NCBI GenBank assembly: GCA_017304505.1
Contig: JAFKKQ010000368.1
Location: 781 to 11,059 of the forward strand
Direction: 5' to 3'
Source of the DNA: Hyphomicrobiales bacterium
GTDB lineage: Bacteria; Pseudomonadota; Alphaproteobacteria; Rhizobiales; Xanthobacteraceae
Length of the DNA stretch: 10,279 nt
The position numbers and the translations under genes were made by a program. The notes beneath the pieces were generated by a model, which had not been told where the DNA came from, made no database searches, and saw only the letters and a list, made by a program, of their open reading frames with translations. Positions 6,419-10,279 of the stretch are shown one piece after another. Each line of letters opens with the position of its first letter. Within the stretch, counting starts at the first letter, position 1.

Positions 6419-7639
6419 TTACTTCGCCGTGGCTCGCGCGAGAAAATCGGTCAGCGCCTTGCGATCCTCCGGCGAACCGATGCGCTGCTCCGGCATCTTC
6501 GTGCCCGGCGTATAGGCCATCGGGCCGATTTCGAACAGCCTGGACACGGTTTCCGGCGTCCACACGATATCCAACTTCTTCAACGCCTCGGAGAAATCGT
6601 AGCCGGGCAGCGACGCGATCTTGCGGCCGAATATCCCGGCAAGCGTCGGGCCGGCGCGGACACCGTCCTTGTCCGACAGCGTGTGACAAGCGATGCAGGC
6701 CCGAAACACCTCCGCGCCATGATCGCCGGCGAAGGTCCATCGCCGGATGATGCGGTCGGCCCCGCCCGTCAACAGTGTGCGGCTGTCGGGAAAAAACGCC
6801 ACGGACCAGACCGGGAAGCCCGGGCCGACGAGCGTGCGCGCGATCTTCCGCTCCTTGCGATCGACAACCGCCACCGAACCGCGAATGCTGGCCGCCGCGA
6901 GCAATGCACCATCCGGAGATGCTGCGAGCGAAATGATGGGGGTCGGGCCGGCTTGAACAGTGCCTGTGATCTTGCCATCGCGCGCCAGGAAATAGACCTT
7001 GCCGTCGGCGCCACCCACCGCGATCTCTCCGTCGGGCGAGATGGCCACCGTATTCAGCGGCGACGGCAACGTCACGATCTCCGGCTGTCCACCCGACAAC
7101 GGCCAGATGCGTGCGGTCAGATCGTAACCAACGCTGACAAGCGATCGTCCATCCGGCGTGAAGGCAACGCCATTGACGTTCTGTGAGTGGCCCTCGAACA
7201 CGCGCGGCTCGCCGCCGGCCAGCGGCCACAGGCGCACCGTGCGATCCCACGACGCCGACGCAAGCGTCGCGCCATTGGACGACACGGCAAGCCCGACAAT
7301 GGGAGCACGATGGCCTTCGAGAACCGTGTCCGGTCGTTGCCGGCCGGCGGTCCAGATCGCAATCCGCGCGTCGGCGCCAGCCGTTGCCATACGGCCGTCC
7401 CTTAAAAAGGTGACCGCATTCACCGCGTCGGAATGAAAACGGAGAACCTGCTCGGCGGATTCTTCCGCGACCGACCAACGAATCGCGGAGGTGTCGAAGC
7501 TGCCGGACAATATGCTCTTGCCATCCGGCGAAATCGCAACCGCACGGACCGGCCCGCCATGTCCGCGCATTTGCGCGGACGCCGCGCCCGGCATCATCAC
7601 CAGGGCAGCGGCAGCCAGCATGGCAACGGTCCGGATCAT
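6419..7639 (-). CDS. Exported WD40-repeat protein with C-terminal cytochrome c domain
   Basis: This encodes 406 residues. A Sec signal peptide (MIRTVAMLAAAALVMMPGAASA, cut before Q23) is followed by about seven WD40-type repeats (residues 25-303) with phrases such as VRAVAISPDGKSILSGSFD, LASASWDRTVRLW and LLTGGADRIIRRW. The C-terminus is a class I cytochrome c: haem motif C315-I-A-C318-H319, GPTLAGIFGR after it, and TPGTKMPEQ supplying the distal Met382. The mature protein should be periplasmic, with a beta-propeller platform and one haem. It lies 124 bp after DUF2478 on the same strand and may be co-transcribed. Its stop codon abuts that of the convergent Fe-S gene. The redox partner is unknown; a link to the molybdoenzyme or to nitrogen-oxide respiration is inference. 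The ATG has no strong ribosome site. Confidence 0.92.
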   Translation of the reverse strand: MIRTVAMLAAAALVMMPGAASAQMRGHGGPVRAVAISPDGKSILSGSFDTSAIRWSVAEESAEQVLRFHSDAVNAVTFLRDGRMATAGADARIAIWTAGRQRPDTVLEGHRAPIVGLAVSSNGATLASASWDRTVRLWPLAGGEPRVFEGHSQNVNGVAFTPDGRSLVSVGYDLTARIWPLSGGQPEIVTLPSPLNTVAISPDGEIAVGGADGKVYFLARDGKITGTVQAGPTPIISLAASPDGALLAAASIRGSVAVVDRKERKIARTLVGPGFPVWSVAFFPDSRTLLTGGADRIIRRWTFAGDHGAEVFRACIACHTLSDKDGVRAGPTLAGIFGRKIASLPGYDFSEALKKLDIVWTPETVSRLFEIGPMAYTPGTKMPEQRIGSPEDRKALTDFLARATAK

Positions 7640-7763
7640 CAGAAAAGTCTACGGGAGAATTCAGTCATCAGCGAGGCATTCGGATGGGCCACGCCGCTTG
7701 AATTGCCGGAGCTATCGCCACGCCCGCCGGCCGGCGCTGACGGCTACGGCAAAATCTTACGCC
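7640..7763. other. Gap between DUF2478 and the WD40-cytochrome gene
   Basis: The 124-bp gap holds no convincing gene. A 12-bp perfect G+C palindrome, CGCCGGCCGGCG (7725-7736), lies just after the DUF2478 stop but has no T tract, so termination is unlikely. I see no TTG-N8-CAA box or good promoter here, which fits readthrough from DUF2478. Confidence 0.4.
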
Positions 7764-8294
7764 TTAATGGACGGCAGCGTCGTCGTGAACGTGGTGCCAC
7801 CAAGCCTCGATCCGGTCGGTATCGGCGGGAAGCACGACGAACATGGGCGCGGCGAACGCCGACCATGCCTTTTCAAAGGCAGGGGAAACCGACGTCAGAA
7901 TAGGAACGCCCGCGCCGATCGCGGCCGTGAAGGCTTGAGCAAGCCCCTGCCGCGACGCCTCGAGCTTGCCGAATTTGCTCAGGAGCACGAGGTCGCATCC
8001 CGTTGCAATATCCCGTTTGACCGCTTCGGTGGCCGTGGTGGCGCCGGCGCCGTCGAGATGACACGCCTCGGACCCGGGCCCTAAATCCTGAAAGATCGGA
8101 TAGAGCGCGCCGTCGGTGATGCTCCGCAGATAGCCGGCGGTGCATTTCCGGTCCGGCAGCCCATGATCCTCCGCGATCAAGCCTGCGATACGCGCCGCCG
8201 GCTGCCAGCGATAAATGAGAGTCCTGAACATGTCCTGCACCGTGGAGCTCGATACTCCTTGCACCACGGCGATCTTTTTCACGATGTTGTCCAT
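7764..8294 (-). CDS. DUF2478 family protein
   Basis: This encodes 176 residues recognised by the phrase CDLVLLSKFGKLEASRQGL (about 101-119) followed by AFTAAIGAGVPILTSVSP, the most conserved part of DUF2478. Family members resemble P-loop NTPases of the THEP1 type and are often near molybdenum, nitrate or denitrification genes. Here the expected N-terminal nucleotide loop is degenerate (VVQGVSSSTVQDMF, with no GxxxxGK[ST]), so NTP hydrolysis should not be assumed. It is soluble and probably cytoplasmic. The ATG at 8294 has GGAAG 6 nt upstream. It diverges from nnrS across a region with an NnrR-like box, so it may belong to the same nitrogen-oxide regulon. The role is unknown. Confidence 0.85.
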   Translation of the reverse strand: MDNIVKKIAVVQGVSSSTVQDMFRTLIYRWQPAARIAGLIAEDHGLPDRKCTAGYLRSITDGALYPIFQDLGPGSEACHLDGAGATTATEAVKRDIATGCDLVLLSKFGKLEASRQGLAQAFTAAIGAGVPILTSVSPAFEKAWSAFAAPMFVVLPADTDRIEAWWHHVHDDAAVH

Positions 8295-8314
8295 AGCGAT
8301 CTTCCATAGCTAAG

Positions 8315-8354
8315 GCACAAAAGCATAGCCGATCCGCGGGTCGGCTTTTTGTGC
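8315..8354. repeat. 40-nt interrupted inverted repeat between DUF2478 and nnrS
   Basis: GCACAAAA, a 4-nt bulge GCAT, and AGCCGA pair with TCGGCT and TTTTGTGC around the centre TCCGCGGG, giving 14 bp of stem. In the plus direction the inner stem runs straight into TTTTT, the form of an intrinsic terminator; in the minus direction TTTT follows after ATGC. Both flanking genes point away, so its natural use would be to block antisense transcription or serve as a regulatory structure. Its right arm overlaps the NnrR-like box. Confidence 0.6.
8322..8327 (-). promoter_or_regulatory. Possible -10 of the DUF2478 promoter
   Basis: Minus-strand TATGCT matches four of six -10 bases. It is placed so that transcription would begin about 8314-8315, about 41 bp from the centre of the NnrR-like box, leaving a leader of about 20 nt with GGAAG. 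The spacing is the class II arrangement of Crp/Fnr activators. Confidence 0.35.
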
Positions 8355-8362
8355 TTGCGCAA
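8349..8362. promoter_or_regulatory. NnrR-type Crp/Fnr operator (TTGTG-CTTG-CGCAA)
   Basis: The site matches nine of ten defined bases of the TTGCG-N4-CGCAA box reported for NnrR in Rhodobacter sphaeroides denitrification promoters. It also fits the wider TTG-N8-CAA pattern of Crp/Fnr proteins. Its centre lies where a class II activator would serve both nnrS and the divergent DUF2478 gene. A regulator of the right family lies at the window's right end. Binding is inferred. Confidence 0.6.
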
Positions 8363-8384
8363 ACTCATTGTGCGTCCGCATTGT

Positions 8385-8390
8385 TAGAAA
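8385..8390 (+). promoter_or_regulatory. Possible -10 of the nnrS promoter
   Basis: TAGAAA matches four of six -10 bases and lies exactly where expected if the NnrR-like box is centred at -41.5 (transcription start near 8397). No -35 is needed at class II sites. This placement makes the ATG at 8459 the first usable in-frame start. Confidence 0.4.
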
Positions 8391-8458
8391 CACCATACGC
8401 TGTTTCGCCAGCCCCGCGCCGGGCGGAACGGCCTCGATACCGAGGGATTCCGAGGCTC

Positions 8459-9625
8459 ATGCCCGGCCTGCTTGTTTTCCAATATGCGTTCCGCATCTGC
8501 TTCCTCACCGCGGCAATATGGGCCGCCGCGGCCATGCCGCTATGGCTGTGCGCTTATTCCGGCTGGATCGTCATTTCGCCGGCCTACGGCGCGATGAACT
8601 GGCACGCGCACGAGATGGTGTTCGGCTATGCGGCGATGGTGATCTGCGGCTTCCTGTTTACCGCAATTCCGAACTGGACCGGACGTCCCCCTGTGCGCGG
8701 CTGGACCCTGCTCACCCTCGTGCTTTTGTGGACGGCGGGACGCGGCGCAATGCTCACGGCGGATATGCTGGGGCGCCCGGTGACGGCGGTCGTCGATCTT
8801 CTGTTCCTCGCCGCCATCCTCATCATCGCGGGTCGCGAGATTGTCGCGGCAAGAAGCTGGCGCAGCTTGCCCGTTTTCGTTCTCATCGGTGGTTTGACAC
8901 TGGCCAACGTCTGGTTCCACGTCGCTGTGTTGTCGGCTCAGCCGACAGACATGGCGATGCGCGCGGCGCTTGGCGCGTTGATCGCGCTGATCGTCGTCAT
9001 GGGCGGCCGCCTCGCGCCGAACTTTACGCGCAACTGGCTGTCCAAGCGCAATGCAAGCCGGCTGCCGCCTCCATTTAACCGATTTGACGCCGTGGCAATC
9101 GCGTCGGGGATTGCAGGCATCGTCGCGTGGATGATCGAGCCGCAAGGCCGTGTCACGGCGGCGCTCGCGAGCGTCGCCGCGATCCTGCTGGCGCTGCGCC
9201 TCCTGCGGTGGCGCGGCTGGGCCACCTGGAGCGAGCCGCTCCTCCTGATCCTGCATATCGGGTATGGCTTCGTGCCGCTCGGATTTGCTTTCGCCGCCGC
9301 GTCTGCGATCCGGGCCGACCTGGTCCCGGGGAGCGTCGCGATCCATGCGTGGACCGTCGGCGCCGTCGGCACGATGACACTCGCGGTGATGACGCGGGCA
9401 ACCCTCGGCCACACCGGGCGCGCCCTGACGGCGACCGGTGCGACAACGGCGATCTACGCCGCCATCCTCACCGCCGCTGTGGCAAGAGTTATCGCACCCC
9501 TGGCGGGCGACCTTTTCCTGCCACTTCTCCTGCTATCGGGGCTGAGCTGGACGCTGGCGTTCGCGGGCTTCGCCGCCGTTTACGGCCCGATTGCCATTGC
9601 ACCCAGGCTCAAACCGGCTAGTTGA
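8459..9625 (+). CDS. nnrS: NnrS family haem/copper membrane protein
   Basis: This encodes 388 residues from ATG 8459. It is a very hydrophobic inner-membrane protein with about 10-12 helices. The family signature is clear: MNWHAHEMVFGYAAMVICGF followed by FTAIPNWTGRPPVRGW (about residues 46-82), where H49 and H51 are likely metal or haem ligands. GGRLAPNFTRNWL in the middle is also conserved. NnrS proteins are made under nitric-oxide stress and denitrification and help cells tolerate NO; the exact chemistry is unsettled. The frame is open back to GTG 8351, but that codon lies inside the NnrR-like box and upstream of the predicted transcription start, so I prefer 8459, which has GAGG 3 nt upstream (close) and GAGGG 12 nt upstream. 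It is convergent with the Crp/Fnr gene, separated by 22 bp. Confidence 0.93.
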   Translation: MPGLLVFQYAFRICFLTAAIWAAAAMPLWLCAYSGWIVISPAYGAMNWHAHEMVFGYAAMVICGFLFTAIPNWTGRPPVRGWTLLTLVLLWTAGRGAMLTADMLGRPVTAVVDLLFLAAILIIAGREIVAARSWRSLPVFVLIGGLTLANVWFHVAVLSAQPTDMAMRAALGALIALIVVMGGRLAPNFTRNWLSKRNASRLPPPFNRFDAVAIASGIAGIVAWMIEPQGRVTAALASVAAILLALRLLRWRGWATWSEPLLLILHIGYGFVPLGFAFAAASAIRADLVPGSVAIHAWTVGAVGTMTLAVMTRATLGHTGRALTATGATTAIYAAILTAAVARVIAPLAGDLFLPLLLLSGLSWTLAFAGFAAVYGPIAIAPRLKPAS

Positions 9626-9647
9626 TCCCAGGCTGCGTAACAATGCT

Positions 9648-10279
9648 TTATTGCGGCTCGTCAGCATCCACGATCAGCGCCTGCGGCTTGCACACAACGA
9701 CCCGGCGGCGCCCGCAATTTACGATTCCCTGTTCCTCCCAGGCGCTGAGCGTCCGGCTGACCGTATGCAACGTCGTTCCGCACATCTCCGCGATGTCCTG
9801 GCGGGACAGCGGGAACGCGATCTCGATTCCCCGCGCGGTGCGGCGGCCGGCCTGATGGGCCAGCCTGAGAAGGGTGTGGCCGATACGACGTTCGACCTTC
9901 TCCGTGGACAACTCGCGCAGGCGCACCTGCATCTCGTGGTAGCGCCGGCCCAGCACCGCGACCGCGTTCATCGCGATGAGGGAATGCCGAGCCATGATCT
10001 GCTTGAAACCAGACGCGCTCCACCCGATCAATTGGCTGTCATCGACCGACGTCACGGTCCCCGGATGAACCGCGCCCCCGGCGAGGACGGTGTATCCGGC
10101 GATTTCTCCCGGCCCGATGTAGCGGATGATGATCTGCTGGCCATCGGGCGTCGTCTGCGTCGCGCGCAGCCGGCCCGAGACAACCAGGAAAAGCGACGCT
10201 GCCGCGTCGCCCTGCCGGAACAGGATGTCACCCGCGGCGCTCCGTTTACGGAAGCCCGCGGATTTCGCCTCCTGCAACG
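9648..10279 (-). CDS. nnrR: Crp/Fnr-family regulator of NnrR type (5' end beyond window)
   Basis: About 209 residues are visible and the frame is open to the right edge, so the N-terminus is cut off. A cyclic-nucleotide-binding-type beta barrel (AAGDILFRQGDAAASLFLVV, then SGRLRATQTTPDGQQIIIRY, IGPGEIAGY) is followed by a long dimer helix (RELSTEKVERRIGHTLLRLA) and a winged helix with SRQDIAEMCGTTLHTVSRTL. The visible part has none of the clustered N-terminal cysteines of FNR, though the very start is missing. The recognition helix reads H-T-V-S-R where FNR has E-T-I-S-R, and TTLHTVSR is how I remember rhizobial NnrR proteins. NnrR activates nitrite/NO reductase genes and nnrS in response to NO. 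Adjacent nnrS with a matching box supports this. DNR or another NO-responsive subtype is the alternative. Confidence 0.8.
   Translation of the reverse strand, partial: LQEAKSAGFRKRSAAGDILFRQGDAAASLFLVVSGRLRATQTTPDGQQIIIRYIGPGEIAGYTVLAGGAVHPGTVTSVDDSQLIGWSASGFKQIMARHSLIAMNAVAVLGRRYHEMQVRLRELSTEKVERRIGHTLLRLAHQAGRRTARGIEIAFPLSRQDIAEMCGTTLHTVSRTLSAWEEQGIVNCGRRRVVVCKPQALIVDADEPQ

Noticed and set aside
7433..8084. Overlapping plus-strand open frames across the gap after DUF2478
   Set aside because: They are mostly antisense to DUF2478 and the WD40 signal-peptide region, Arg-rich, with no ribosome site and no motif.
9626..9647. Terminator between nnrS and the Crp/Fnr gene
   Set aside because: The 22-bp gap has no inverted repeat or T tract.

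Overview
The window is G+C-rich, densely packed DNA. It has no rRNA, tRNA, CRISPR array or recognisable mobile element. Gene content and codon style (an uncharacterised gene set next to a TorD chaperone, DUF2478, NnrS, and a Crp/Fnr regulator of NnrR type) point to an alphaproteobacterium, most likely Hyphomicrobiales (Rhizobiales). This placement is inferred from gene families, not from a marker gene.

Left half, about 1-4271, minus strand: a tightly coupled run is read leftward. It encodes a biotin/lipoate-ligase-like protein (4271-3516), a DUF6505-type protein (3519-2974), a DUF6352-type protein (2977-1970, interrupted by an in-frame TAA at 2236-2234), DUF3305 (1973-1458) and DUF3306 (1461-769). 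Consecutive genes overlap by a TTGA or ATGA tetranucleotide, so translation is probably coupled. After a 125-bp gap with its own possible promoter and two small inverted repeats comes a TorD-family chaperone fused to an N-terminal YdaS/Cro-like helix-turn-helix. It runs off the left edge. In related bacteria such sets lie beside an exported molybdenum enzyme, usually a formate dehydrogenase, so this block is best read as its maturation set. The enzyme itself is not in view.

Centre, 4272-6418: an AT-rich divergent promoter region (one ATTATAAT palindrome supplies a -10 hexamer in both directions) separates the minus-strand operon from a plus-strand 686-residue protein with four 4Fe-4S motifs and a C-terminal pair of CxxC motifs. 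It is probably the redox or assembly partner of the same system. It ends exactly where a convergent minus-strand gene ends, with no base between the stop codons. That gene (7639-6419) encodes an exported WD40 protein with a C-terminal class I cytochrome c domain.

Right half, 7764-10279: a DUF2478 protein (minus) and NnrS (plus) diverge from a shared control region. It holds TTGTG-CTTG-CGCAA, nearly identical to the NnrR box TTGCG-N4-CGCAA, placed about -41.5 relative to plausible promoters on both sides, interleaved with a 40-nt inverted repeat. At the right edge a convergent, 5'-truncated Crp/Fnr-family gene looks like NnrR, the nitric-oxide-responsive regulator expected to bind that box. 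The window therefore joins a molybdoenzyme-maturation block to a nitric-oxide/nitrite response block.
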